Positions 26,548 through 33,826 of a stretch of 64,000 nucleotides of DNA are shown here, piece after piece; positions within the stretch are counted from its first letter, which is position 1, and the number at the start of each line of letters is the position of its first letter. Under the pieces are notes generated by a model. That model was not told the DNA's origin, searched no databases, and saw nothing but the letters and a program-made list of their open reading frames with translations. The DNA comes from Chryseobacterium angstadtii (lineage in GTDB: Bacteria; Bacteroidota; Bacteroidia; Flavobacteriales; Weeksellaceae): contig NZ_LFND01000002.1 in NCBI RefSeq assembly GCF_001045465.1, forward strand, positions 62,001-126,000. Direction: 5' to 3'. A program made the position numbers and the translations under genes.

Positions 26548-26555
26548 TATCTTTG
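26548..26555 (+). promoter_or_regulatory. -7 box of cysteine/cystathionine synthase gene
   Basis: TATCTTTG matches TANNTTTG exactly, 19 bp before the ATG. The leader is therefore too short for a riboswitch. No -33 TTG is present at the expected spacing. Confidence 0.5.
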
Positions 26556-26574
26556 CACCGCTTATAAAACATTT

Positions 26575-27558
26575 ATGAAATACGCAAAAAATATTCTTGA
26601 AACGATAGGAAATACACCGCTTGTAAAACTTAATAAAGTTTTAGGGGAAGACTTTCCTGCATTAGTTTTAGCAAAAGTAGAGACCTTCAATCCAGGAAAT
26701 TCCGTAAAGGACAGAATGGCTCTGAAAATGATAGAAGATGCCGAAAAAGACGGCAGATTAAAGCCGGGAGGCACCATTATTGAGGGAACTTCAGGAAATA
26801 CCGGAATGGGGCTTGCTCTTGCCGCCATCATCAAAGGCTACAAATGTATTTTTGTAACCAACTCCAAACAGTCTAAAGAAAAATGTGATATCCTTCGTGC
26901 TGTAGGAGCAGAAGTTATTGTTTGCCCTACTGATGTAAAACCTACCGATCCGCGTTCTTATTATTCAGTTTCAAAAAGACTGGCTAAAGAAACAGAAAAC
27001 GGATGGTATGTGAACCAATATGATAATTTATCCAACAGAACGGCTCATTATGAGTCTACAGCACCTGAAATCTGGGAACAGACGGAGGGTAATCTGACTC
27101 ACTTTGTAGTAGGTGCCGGAACAGGAGGTACTATTACAGGCTGCGGTACATTCTTCAAGGAGAAAAATCCAAACATCAAAGTAATCGGAGTGGATACTTA
27201 CGGTTCTATTCTGAAGGAATTCCATGAAACAGGTGAGCTTCATTATGACCATGCTTATACATATATTACGGAAGGAATCGGGGAAGATATTATTCCTGAG
27301 AATTATGATATGTCCGTAATTGATCATTTTGAAAAGGTTACTGATAAAGACGGAGCTATCTATGCCAGAAAACTGGCTAAAGAGGAAGGAATTTTCTGTG
27401 GATATTCTGCAGGAAGTGCAATAGCTTCTCTTATTCAGATGAAAGACCAGTTCACTAAAGACGATGTAATTGTTGTTCTTCTTCATGACCACGGCTCAAG
27501 GTATGTAGGAAAAATCTACAACGATGAGTGGATGAAGGAAATGGGGTGGCTGGAATAA
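26575..27558 (+). CDS. PLP-dependent cysteine synthase / cystathionine beta-synthase
   Basis: 327 residues of the fold-type II PLP family. K45 in NPGNSVKDRMA binds PLP; GTSGNTG (about 72-78) holds the substrate carboxylate and GAGTGGTITG the phosphate. The C-terminal DHGSRYVGKIYNDEWM is more like cystathionine beta-synthase than CysK, but the regulatory CBS domains are absent. It either makes cysteine from O-acetylserine or cystathionine from serine and homocysteine; sequence alone does not decide. Monocistronic, with its own promoter and terminator. Confidence 0.9.
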   Translation: MKYAKNILETIGNTPLVKLNKVLGEDFPALVLAKVETFNPGNSVKDRMALKMIEDAEKDGRLKPGGTIIEGTSGNTGMGLALAAIIKGYKCIFVTNSKQSKEKCDILRAVGAEVIVCPTDVKPTDPRSYYSVSKRLAKETENGWYVNQYDNLSNRTAHYESTAPEIWEQTEGNLTHFVVGAGTGGTITGCGTFFKEKNPNIKVIGVDTYGSILKEFHETGELHYDHAYTYITEGIGEDIIPENYDMSVIDHFEKVTDKDGAIYARKLAKEEGIFCGYSAGSAIASLIQMKDQFTKDDVIVVLLHDHGSRYVGKIYNDEWMKEMGWLE

Positions 27559-27563
27559 AAACA

Positions 27564-27774
27564 GAAAGGCGAATAGGCGAAGAAAGCTGAGGAGGCTAAT
27601 TATGAAGAGGTGAATTTACTTGTTAGTCGCCTACAAAATAAAAAAATCAGAGTAGTGCCACTCTGATTTTTTTATTTTTATTAATAGGCAAACTTATAGA
27701 TATGCTTATTTGCCCTTTCAGCCTTTCTTAGCTTTATTTGCCATCTCAGCTTTCTTCACCTATTCGTGCCTTTT
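27564..27774. repeat. Inverted repeat pair flanking a terminator
   Basis: A 37-bp arm at 27564-27600 recurs inverted at 27736-27774. The best block, AATAGGCGAAGAAAGCTGAG, has one mismatch to its partner (AATAGGTGAAGAAAGCTGAG). A third, partial copy on the minus strand lies at about 27708-27732. The bidirectional terminator at 27646-27667 sits between the arms. No coding capacity is seen. Confidence 0.65.
27641..27673. terminator. Bidirectional terminator between cysteine synthase and YcxB-like genes
   Basis: Perfect stem ATCAGAGT / ACTCTGAT (27646-27653 and 27660-27667), extended by A and T runs on both sides, loop AGTGCC. It serves the convergent genes ending at 27558 and 27785. Confidence 0.85.
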
Positions 27775-27784
27775 CAACCTCCTC

Positions 27785-28312
27785 CTACATCTTAATATTC
27801 TTCTTCAAAGCCTGTTTTAAAGCTTCATAATCTCCTTTACTCATAGATTTTCTAGGAAACATATAATTGAATTTTCCTTCTAAAGAAATAAATTCGTCAT
27901 TGACATCAAAGTCCTTAAAGTCGCCCCATTTACTTAATTCTTCCTGATGATTGAGATTGACATTAAAAATTTCATTATTTAATCTGATTTCGTAGATTTC
28001 GGAATCTTCCAGGGATTTCAGGTATTTGTTCACCTCTTTTTTCCATCGGGAAACCTTGTTGATGCTTAAAGAAAGATAGACGGTACACAACAGAAATAAA
28101 AAGCTTACAAAATATAAAATGCCAAACTTCTCTTTGCTTAAATCATCTTTGAAAAAAAATAAAATCAAAAGAATTCCTCCTACAACTGCGGTGGTTACCG
28201 TTTTACCCTTCGTAGCAGACGAAAAAAACAGGCTTCCCTGCTGACCGCTGAAATAAATTTCTTCAAAATCTTTTCTGTTTACATTTAATCGGATGACTTT
28301 CTCGGCATTCAT
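27785..28312 (-). CDS. Membrane protein with YcxB-like C-terminal domain
   Basis: 175 residues. Two hydrophobic helices (TTAVVGGILLILFFF and FGILYFVSFLFLLCTVYLSL) lie between a short N-terminal soluble part and a C-terminal cytoplasmic domain. The latter (SEIYEIRLNNEIFNVNLNHQEELSKWGDFKDFDVNDEFISL...FPRKSM) has the pattern of YcxB-like domains. Function unknown. It lies 45 bp downstream of cbpM, same strand, and may be in that operon. Confidence 0.7.
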   Translation of the reverse strand: MNAEKVIRLNVNRKDFEEIYFSGQQGSLFFSSATKGKTVTTAVVGGILLILFFFKDDLSKEKFGILYFVSFLFLLCTVYLSLSINKVSRWKKEVNKYLKSLEDSEIYEIRLNNEIFNVNLNHQEELSKWGDFKDFDVNDEFISLEGKFNYMFPRKSMSKGDYEALKQALKKNIKM

Positions 28313-28357
28313 TTCTTAGAACTGTTTAATTTGTTTTTAAAGATGTACAAAACTAAA

Positions 28358-28660
28358 TTAAATATCTTCATATTGGTCATTCATGGCAGAAAGTTTATTC
28401 ATCAGTTCACGGTTTTTCTGCTTTAAAGCTTCCATTTTCCGAAGCATATCACTGATCACCTCCAGACCTGGAAGATTGATTTCCAGATCGTAATGCCAGT
28501 TGGTAAACCTTTCGAAAACCGGAAGATCTTCATATAATAAATACCGGATTTCATTCTCTGTTTCTATGTTCAGTAAACCCACATCCACCAATTCGTCAAA
28601 AAAAGTGATCTCTATATTGTATATTCTTACGAGTTCTTCCCGCGATATTCTTTCAGTCAT
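28358..28660 (-). CDS. cbpM: CbpM-like chaperone modulator
   Basis: 100 residues with an N-terminal MerR-like helix-turn-helix (ISREELVRIYNIEITFFDELVDVGLL) and a C-terminal helical part (LEVISDMLRKMEALKQKNRELMNKL). CbpM proteins bind and inhibit the co-chaperone CbpA, whose gene lies directly upstream with a 3-bp gap, which makes the assignment secure. Confidence 0.9.
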   Translation of the reverse strand: MTERISREELVRIYNIEITFFDELVDVGLLNIETENEIRYLLYEDLPVFERFTNWHYDLEINLPGLEVISDMLRKMEALKQKNRELMNKLSAMNDQYEDI

Positions 28661-28663
28661 GGC

Positions 28664-29578
28664 TTAGGAATTTTTAAGTTGTTCAAAAAGTTCTTTTTGT
28701 CGATCGGTAAGATCCGTTGGCAATTTCACTTCATATGTCACAAAAAGATCACCGGACTGGCCTTCTTTTTTGTACACCGGAAAGCCTTTTCCCTTCAGTC
28801 TTACGGTTGTACCGTTCTGCGTTTCAGGTTTTACTTTGAGATTCACACTTCCATCCAGTGTGTTTACTTTTACGTCACCACCCAAAACAGCGGTATACAG
28901 GTCAATTGACACTTTGGTTTTCAGATCGTCCCCGATTCTTTCAAAATCAGGGTCCATCGCAATATTGAATGTGATGTACAGATCTCCGTTCGGGCCTCCA
29001 TTAAATCCCGGACTGCCATGTCCTTTCAGTTTGATTTGCTGCCCGTCATAGACTCCGGCCGGAATGGTAATTCTTACTTTTTTACCATTGATTTCAAAAG
29101 TCTGCGGATGGGTTTGTGCCGCGTCTTTCAGGTTTAAATTCAATTCAGCATGAACATCCTGCCCTTTGAACTTTCCTGAAGAGGTTCCTCTCGAACTTTT
29201 CCCGAAACCACTGCCGGAACCGCCAAACATACTTTGGAAAAAATCTGAAAAATCTTCACCTTCACCGAAATCTGCTCCGGAAAATCCGCCTCCGCCATAA
29301 TTCTGCTGCTGATATTGCCTTTGCTGTTGCTGGGCTTTTTCATATTCTTCGCCATGTTTCCAGTTCTCTCCGTACTTATCATATTTAGAACGGTTTTCAG
29401 GGTTACTGAGTACCTCATTGGCCTCATTCAGTTCTTTGAATTTTCTCTCCGCTTCTTTGTCGTCGGGATTAAGATCAGGATGCAGTTTTCTGGCCAGTTT
29501 TCGATAGGCCTTTTTGATATCATCCTGGGTTGCGCTTTTATCTACGCCTAAAATTTTATAGTAATCTATATAAGCCAT
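28664..29578 (-). CDS. cbpA: CbpA-type DnaJ co-chaperone
   Basis: 304 residues. The N-terminal J domain has HPD at 33-35 ([13 protein letters not shown]), followed by a Gly/Phe-rich linker (about 80-130, with [16 protein letters not shown] and QQQ runs). The C-terminal substrate-binding domains are [17 protein letters not shown] and [21 protein letters not shown]. The DnaJ zinc finger is missing, as in CbpA. It stimulates DnaK ATPase activity and is held in check by CbpM, encoded next. Confidence 0.95.
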   Translation of the reverse strand: MAYIDYYKILGVDKSATQDDIKKAYRKLARKLHPDLNPDDKEAERKFKELNEANEVLSNPENRSKYDKYGENWKHGEEYEKAQQQQRQYQQQNYGGGGFSGADFGEGEDFSDFFQSMFGGSGSGFGKSSRGTSSGKFKGQDVHAELNLNLKDAAQTHPQTFEINGKKVRITIPAGVYDGQQIKLKGHGSPGFNGGPNGDLYITFNIAMDPDFERIGDDLKTKVSIDLYTAVLGGDVKVNTLDGSVNLKVKPETQNGTTVRLKGKGFPVYKKEGQSGDLFVTYEVKLPTDLTDRQKELFEQLKNS

Positions 29579-29649
29579 AGAAATCTGGTTTACTCAAATT
29601 TATGAAATTTGCAACTGAAAATTGTATAAGAGAATGTTAAAAATAAAGC

Positions 29650-29657
29650 TATCTTTG
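29650..29657 (+). promoter_or_regulatory. -7 box of the symporter gene
   Basis: TATCTTTG, an exact TANNTTTG match, lies 14 bp before the symporter ATG. On the opposite strand CAAATTTA (29595-29602, read TAAATTTG) is the matching candidate for the divergent cbpA gene. Confidence 0.5.
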
Positions 29658-29671
29658 ATAAAAAGCGCTGC

Positions 29672-30871
29672 ATGAACGAGGTACTGAAAAACTACTCAGG
29701 AATTATACTTTTACTCTTAGGAATTGTTGCCGGAAGCATTATCGGAATTACGGCTCCCGGTGTTGTGGAATATATTAAACCGCTTGGAGATATTTTCCTG
29801 AACCTCCTTTTCGTAAGTGTGGTTCCTCTGGTGTTTTTTGCCGTTTCCAATTCTATTGCTTCCCTGGAACAGCAGTCTAAGTTTGGAAAAATCATTTTGG
29901 TGATGTCTTTCACTTTTCTGTTTTTTATTCTGACGGCAGCCGTTTTTACTATTTGCGCCGTGTATTTGTTTCCTGTTTCGGGAGTTTCAGGCAGCTCTGA
30001 AATTGTTTCTGAAGCGGCTAATGAAGACAGCTGGGGCAACAGGATCGTGAGTTTCTTCACCGTTGGAGAATTTACCCAACTTTTTTCAAGGCAAAATATG
30101 CTGGCTCTTCTTATCTTCTCTTTCATGACCGGTTTTGCGGCCCGAAAGTCCGGAGAAAAAGGCCAACCTTTCAGGGTTTTTATTGCTTCCGGATATGAAG
30201 TGATGAAGGAGCTTCTTTTATTGATTATGAAACTGGCTCCCATTGGTCTGGGTGCTTATTTTGCTTATCAGGTAGCTACTTTGGGACCTCAGCTTTTTGG
30301 GTTTTACGCTAAGCCTTTAGGACTTTATTATATTGCTGGAATTGTTTACTTTTTTGTATTCTTTTCACTGTATGCTTTTATGGCAAACGGTCAAAAAGGG
30401 ATTAAAAGTTTCTGGGGCAATGCGGTATACCCTACTCTAACAGCTTTGAGTACCTGCAGCAGTTTTGCCACTATGCCTGCGAACCTTCAGGCTGCCTCAA
30501 AAATCGGAATTCCGAATTCTATTGCCAATCTGGTGATTCCTATCGGTACTACGCTTCATAAGAACGGGTCTTCCATGTCATCTATTATCAAAATATATGT
30601 GGCTTTTCTGATTATCGGGAAAGATTTTTTCGATCCTGCCAATTTACTTCTTGCCTTAGGAATCACGGTTTTTGTAAGTATTGTAGCAGGCGGAATTCCC
30701 AATGGCGGTTATATTGGTGAAATGCTGATGATTTCTGTCTATAAATTACCACAGGAAGCCATTCCGGCTGTAATGATTATCGGAACACTGGTAGATCCGC
30801 TGGCTACAGTTCTGAATGCTGTAGGAGATATTGTGGCTGCGATGTTTGTGAACCGGTTTGTGAAGGTCTGA
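29672..30871 (+). CDS. Dicarboxylate/amino acid:cation symporter (DAACS family)
   Basis: 399 residues with about eight hydrophobic helices of the GltP/DctA fold. Signatures are the serine-rich hairpin TALSTCSSFATMP, the following AASKIGIPNSIANLVIPIGTTLHKNGSSM, and the late MIIGTLVDPLATVLNAVGD, which corresponds to the cation/substrate site on helix 8. It imports glutamate, aspartate or C4-dicarboxylates using a proton or sodium gradient. Monocistronic, divergent from cbpA. Confidence 0.93.
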   Translation: MNEVLKNYSGIILLLLGIVAGSIIGITAPGVVEYIKPLGDIFLNLLFVSVVPLVFFAVSNSIASLEQQSKFGKIILVMSFTFLFFILTAAVFTICAVYLFPVSGVSGSSEIVSEAANEDSWGNRIVSFFTVGEFTQLFSRQNMLALLIFSFMTGFAARKSGEKGQPFRVFIASGYEVMKELLLLIMKLAPIGLGAYFAYQVATLGPQLFGFYAKPLGLYYIAGIVYFFVFFSLYAFMANGQKGIKSFWGNAVYPTLTALSTCSSFATMPANLQAASKIGIPNSIANLVIPIGTTLHKNGSSMSSIIKIYVAFLIIGKDFFDPANLLLALGITVFVSIVAGGIPNGGYIGEMLMISVYKLPQEAIPAVMIIGTLVDPLATVLNAVGDIVAAMFVNRFVKV

Positions 30872-30975
30872 CTCATATAATAAAAATTATAATTTTCTAT
30901 AATATTTTCTAAGTATCCGCTAAATAAAAAGTCCTACGGATCGCATAAACTTCAAAAATTAACTTGAAATTTAAT

Positions 30976-31515
30976 ATGAGCTCTTTTTATAAAAGTATCG
31001 GCCTCTATGATAGGTTTAATATTGATATTGAAATGCATAAACCTGATTTCATAGAAAGTTTGAAGAAAATTACATATAAAACAAATACTACCTTCATTTC
31101 ATTAGTTCCCGATAATGGGATTCCCACAAGATTTGAATATCGGGGAGAAATTAAAGAAGATTATTTTCTGATAAAAAGAAGATTGTATTTTTTTGACACA
31201 AATGTTATAGTTCCGGTTATAAAAGGTAGATTTTCACAACAGGAAAGTAAAAAGACATTGATCAATATTGAATTATTTCCTTCAAAGATTCATATGATTA
31301 GTCTTACTTTCTTATCCATACTTCTCCTGATCATAATTTTAAATATTAATTATCTTCTTCAAGAAAATGCAGAACTGATGTTTTCATCATTCATCCCTTT
31401 AATTCTTGTAATTTCTCATTATTTCACTTTAAAAGCCTGTATAAAAAGAGGCAGATATGACTTTGAAAGAGAAATTCATTTTCTTGCCCAAAATAATAAT
31501 CAGTTTAAATTATAA
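30976..31515 (+). CDS. Small membrane protein of unknown function
   Basis: 179 residues from ATG at 30976. A soluble N-terminal part of about 100 residues is followed by two hydrophobic helices (MISLTFLSILLLIIILNINYLL and SFIPLILVISHYFTLKAC) and a short charged tail. In layout it resembles the YcxB-like protein at 27785, but I see no shared motif. It ends 7 bp from the convergent DUF779 gene, with no terminator between. Not recognised. Confidence 0.6.
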   Translation: MSSFYKSIGLYDRFNIDIEMHKPDFIESLKKITYKTNTTFISLVPDNGIPTRFEYRGEIKEDYFLIKRRLYFFDTNVIVPVIKGRFSQQESKKTLINIELFPSKIHMISLTFLSILLLIIILNINYLLQENAELMFSSFIPLILVISHYFTLKACIKRGRYDFEREIHFLAQNNNQFKL

Positions 31516-31522
31516 ATTTAAT

Positions 31523-31906
31523 TCATTCACTTCGTTTTACAGGCTCCAGGTTTTCATATTCTTCCGGAGTGAAAAGTCTGTAATGAACTTTGAAAGTTTT
31601 GCCTAAAGGGGTTTCTAGGGAAAAGCCGCCCGGTCCGAATCCATCTGTAACATCCAGTGTAAAGTGAGAATATTTCCAGTATTCGAATAAATCGCGGTCT
31701 ATCCAGAATTCATGTCCATTGATCGTTCCAATCATGGCATCATTCATGCGGGGGAAAAATCCTCCTTTCTCAAAACATTGCGGCTGAGTACCTTCACAGC
31801 ACCCGCCTGCCTGATAAAACATGAGGGCTCCGTATTTTTTTTCGAGTTCGAAAATAATGTCCAGTGCAGCTTCTGTAGCGGATAGTCTTGATATTGTGGT
31901 TTCCAT
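31523..31906 (-). CDS. DUF779 family protein
   Basis: 127 residues from ATG at 31906. It carries the family signature QAGGCCEGTQPQCF and later HFTLDVTDGFGPGGFSLE. The role is unknown, but DUF779 genes are regularly found beside aldehyde dehydrogenases of the ExaC type. Here an alcohol dehydrogenase, an aldehyde dehydrogenase and an AraC activator follow upstream, so it belongs to that cluster although a 590-bp repeat-rich gap separates them. The clustered cysteines (GGCCEG) suggest metal or electrophile binding. Confidence 0.85.
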   Translation of the reverse strand: METTISRLSATEAALDIIFELEKKYGALMFYQAGGCCEGTQPQCFEKGGFFPRMNDAMIGTINGHEFWIDRDLFEYWKYSHFTLDVTDGFGPGGFSLETPLGKTFKVHYRLFTPEEYENLEPVKRSE

Positions 31907-32033
31907 TTTTTTCTTTTTATTAAACAAGTTTGTCTGTATTAAGGTACGAAGATTTAATTGATGATAGAATTCAGCATTTCTTTTTGAAAAGCATTTTTGA
32001 TTAAGTGATTTTGTTTCTTTTAGCTGTATATTA

Positions 32034-32106
32034 TTAATCGCAAAGGGCGCAAAAGGTATTTCTTAGATTATGTTTTAAGGCGCGAGGATTTTATCTCCGA
32101 TAAAAT
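32034..32106 (+). repeat. Structured repeat copy A
   Basis: Begins TTAATCGCAAAGGGCGC, then a variable spacer, then TTTTAAGGCGCGAGG, and ends with the perfect hairpin ATTTTATC-TCC-GATAAAAT (32088-32106). Copy B matches head and tail closely; copy C is inverted and has a different hairpin sequence. Confidence 0.8.
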
Positions 32107-32181
32107 AATCATGTTGATAGTTAGAATTATTAAGATTAACTCATCAATTTTAAATTCTACCATAAAAAAAGCAGTATTAAA

Positions 32182-32250
32182 ATTTGACAAAGTCAAATCC
32201 CTGGCGCCTTAAAACTCTATTTTTATAAAAAATTGCGCCTTTGCGATTAA
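32182..32250 (-). repeat. Structured repeat copy C (inverted)
   Basis: Read on the minus strand: TTAATCGCAAAGGCGC, spacer, TTTTAAGGCGCCAGG, then the hairpin ATTTGAC-TTT-GTCAAAT (on the plus strand 32182-32198). Head and middle match copies A and B, while the hairpin arms differ on both sides yet still pair perfectly. Confidence 0.75.
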
Positions 32251-32301
32251 CAACAATAAGGACATTCTTCTATTTTCTTTTTTAATAAATGAATATATTA
32301 G

Positions 32302-32373
32302 TTAATCGCAAAGGCGCGATTTTTTTTATCTTTATTCTGTTGTAAGGCGCGAGGATTTTATCTTCGATAAAAT
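32302..32373 (+). repeat. Structured repeat copy B
   Basis: Begins TTAATCGCAAAGGCGCG, spacer, then TGTAAGGCGCGAGG, and ends with hairpin ATTTTATC-TTC-GATAAAAT (32355-32373). It differs from copy A in the spacer and in one loop base. Confidence 0.8.
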
Positions 32374-32455
32374 AACAGACTGCTGAAATTCATCCAAACA
32401 AGATACTCTGTATTGCAAAATGTATTTGTATTCTTCATCTTCTTTTACTAAAAAA

Positions 32456-32477
32456 CCCGGCAAAAAAATCTGCCGGG
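32456..32477 (-). terminator. Terminator of alcohol dehydrogenase
   Basis: Perfect stem CCCGGCA / TGCCGGG around an 8-base loop. On the minus strand the 3' arm is followed by a run of T residues. It lies 19 bp after the stop codon. Confidence 0.88.
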
Positions 32478-32496
32478 CCCATTAACTCATAACAAC

Positions 32497-33531
32497 TTAA
32501 TTTGAGCCGGCAATATCTAATACGATCCTGCCGTCAATCTGTCCTTTCTTCATTTTATCAAAAACGTCATTGATATCTTCCAGTTTTGCCGAGGTTACCG
32601 TTGCTTTTACAAGGCCTTCATTAGCAAAATCGAGTGCTTCCTGAAGGTCTTTCCTTGTTCCGACAATAGAACCTCTCACGGTTATTCTCTTTAATACGGT
32701 TTCGAAGATAGGAAGCTCAAAAGAACCCGGAGGAAGCCCGTTAAGCGCAATGGTTCCTTTTCTTCTGAGTACATCTATCCCCTGTTTGAAAGCAATCGGA
32801 GAAACGGCGGTAATAAGTGCACCATGCATTCCTCCGACTTCTTTATGCAGGTATTCTCCAGGGTCTGTATTTTTTGCATTCACGACGAGGTCTGCTCCCA
32901 GTTTTTTCGCGAGTTCCAGTTTGTCATCTGCTACATCAATAGCTGCCACATGCATTCCCATAGCTTTTGCATACTGAACAGCCACATGTCCCAGTCCTCC
33001 TATTCCTGAAATAGCCACCCATTCTCCAGGTTTTGTTTCAGTTTCTTTTAAACCTTTATAAACGGTAACTCCTGCACACAAAATAGGGGCAATTTCCAGA
33101 AAATTGACATCCGATTTTAGGTGTCCCACATATCTTGAATCAGCAATTACATATTCTGCAAAGCCCCCATCTACACTGTATCCGCCATTTTTCTGAGCTT
33201 CACAAAGGGTTTCCCATCCGGTAATACAATAATCACAGCATCCACAGGCACTGTACAGCCACGGAACTCCTACCGCATCTCCTTCTTTTACCTGTGCTTC
33301 CGGTCCGCAAGCCACTACAATACCTACTCCTTCATGTCCTGGAATCAGAGGCATTTTCGGTTTGGCAGGCCAATCTCCGTCTACAGCATGTAAATCTGTG
33401 TGACATACTCCGCAGGCTATTACTTTTACCAATACTTCATATCTTCCGGGCTCTCTCACCGGAACTTCTTCTATTTTAAGCGGCTGTCCGTAGCCTTGAA
33501 CTATGGCGGCTTTCATTGTTTTTGGGATCAT
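32497..33531 (-). CDS. adhP: Zinc-dependent alcohol dehydrogenase (AdhP-like)
   Basis: 344 residues from ATG at 33531 (the frame stays open upstream through a GC-rich repeat, but that part is not protein-like; an ATG five codons later is also possible). Catalytic zinc ligands are in ACGVCHTD (C43) and PGHEGVG; the structural zinc is held by [17 protein letters not shown]. The NAD site is [14 protein letters not shown]. It oxidises ethanol or similar primary alcohols to aldehydes, reversibly. The aldehyde dehydrogenase gene lies upstream on the same strand, 295 bp away. Confidence 0.93.
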   Translation of the reverse strand: MIPKTMKAAIVQGYGQPLKIEEVPVREPGRYEVLVKVIACGVCHTDLHAVDGDWPAKPKMPLIPGHEGVGIVVACGPEAQVKEGDAVGVPWLYSACGCCDYCITGWETLCEAQKNGGYSVDGGFAEYVIADSRYVGHLKSDVNFLEIAPILCAGVTVYKGLKETETKPGEWVAISGIGGLGHVAVQYAKAMGMHVAAIDVADDKLELAKKLGADLVVNAKNTDPGEYLHKEVGGMHGALITAVSPIAFKQGIDVLRRKGTIALNGLPPGSFELPIFETVLKRITVRGSIVGTRKDLQEALDFANEGLVKATVTSAKLEDINDVFDKMKKGQIDGRIVLDIAGSN

Positions 33532-33540
33532 ATTTTTTTG

Positions 33541-33660
33541 AGTTTGGATTTGGATTAATGGTGAATGATAAATGATGAGTGATGAATGGTCAATTGTGAA
33601 TTTTACTATTGACTGGTCATTCACTATTGACTTGCGTAGCAAAATTGACTTTTCACATTG
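33541..33660. repeat. Dispersed AT-rich repeat, family member R3
   Basis: Made of the family words GTGAATG, CAATTGTGAATTTTACTATTGAC and GACTTGCGTAGCAAAATTGAC, arranged partly as inverted copies of one another. TTGCGTAGCAA is a variant of the TTGCTTCGCAA tip seen in R2. Confidence 0.65.
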
Positions 33661-33815
33661 AAAAAATCCTCTTCGTCTGTTTTCGCGTGAGGGATGGGAG
33701 GGGCGGCGAGGAACGAGCCGGTACGGAATGAAATGGAGCACCGAAACGAAGTGAAGCCCCGGACAAGCCCGACCGTTTTGCCCCGGCTTCTGCAGGGGCA
33801 AACGGGCACGCCCTA
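33661..33815. repeat. GC-rich intergenic element
   Basis: A sharply bounded GC-rich block within AT-rich DNA. It ends with the inverted repeat TTTGCCCC (33777-33784) / GGGGCAAA (33794-33801) and the palindromic-type GGGCACGCCC (33804-33813). It also holds AACGAAGTGAAGCCCCGG and GGGATGGGAGGGGCGG. Similar GC-rich blocks are, from memory, repeated in related flavobacterial genomes. Frames through it give Arg/Pro-rich text unlike protein. Confidence 0.65.
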
Positions 33816-33826
33816 ATATTTAAAAA

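Larger units (their letters stand above)
31907..32496. other. 590-bp repeat-rich intergenic region
   Basis: No gene is seen. The region contains three copies of a structured repeat (32034-32106 and 32302-32373 on the plus strand, 32182-32250 inverted) and the terminator of the alcohol dehydrogenase gene at 32456-32477. Confidence 0.75.
33532..33826. other. 295-bp intergenic region made of two repeats
   Basis: No gene. About 33541-33660 belongs to the AT-rich GTGAAT/CAATTG family (R3) and about 33661-33815 is a GC-rich element. Confidence 0.7.

Noticed and set aside
26520..26574. Riboswitch upstream of the cysteine/cystathionine synthase gene
   Set aside because: The -7 box at 26548-26555 leaves a leader of roughly a dozen bases, too short for any known riboswitch.
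33532..33801. 90-codon upstream extension of the alcohol dehydrogenase reading frame
   Set aside because: It runs through the GC-rich and AT-rich repeats, gives Arg/Pro-rich text unlike any dehydrogenase, and the family starts at MKAA or a few residues before.
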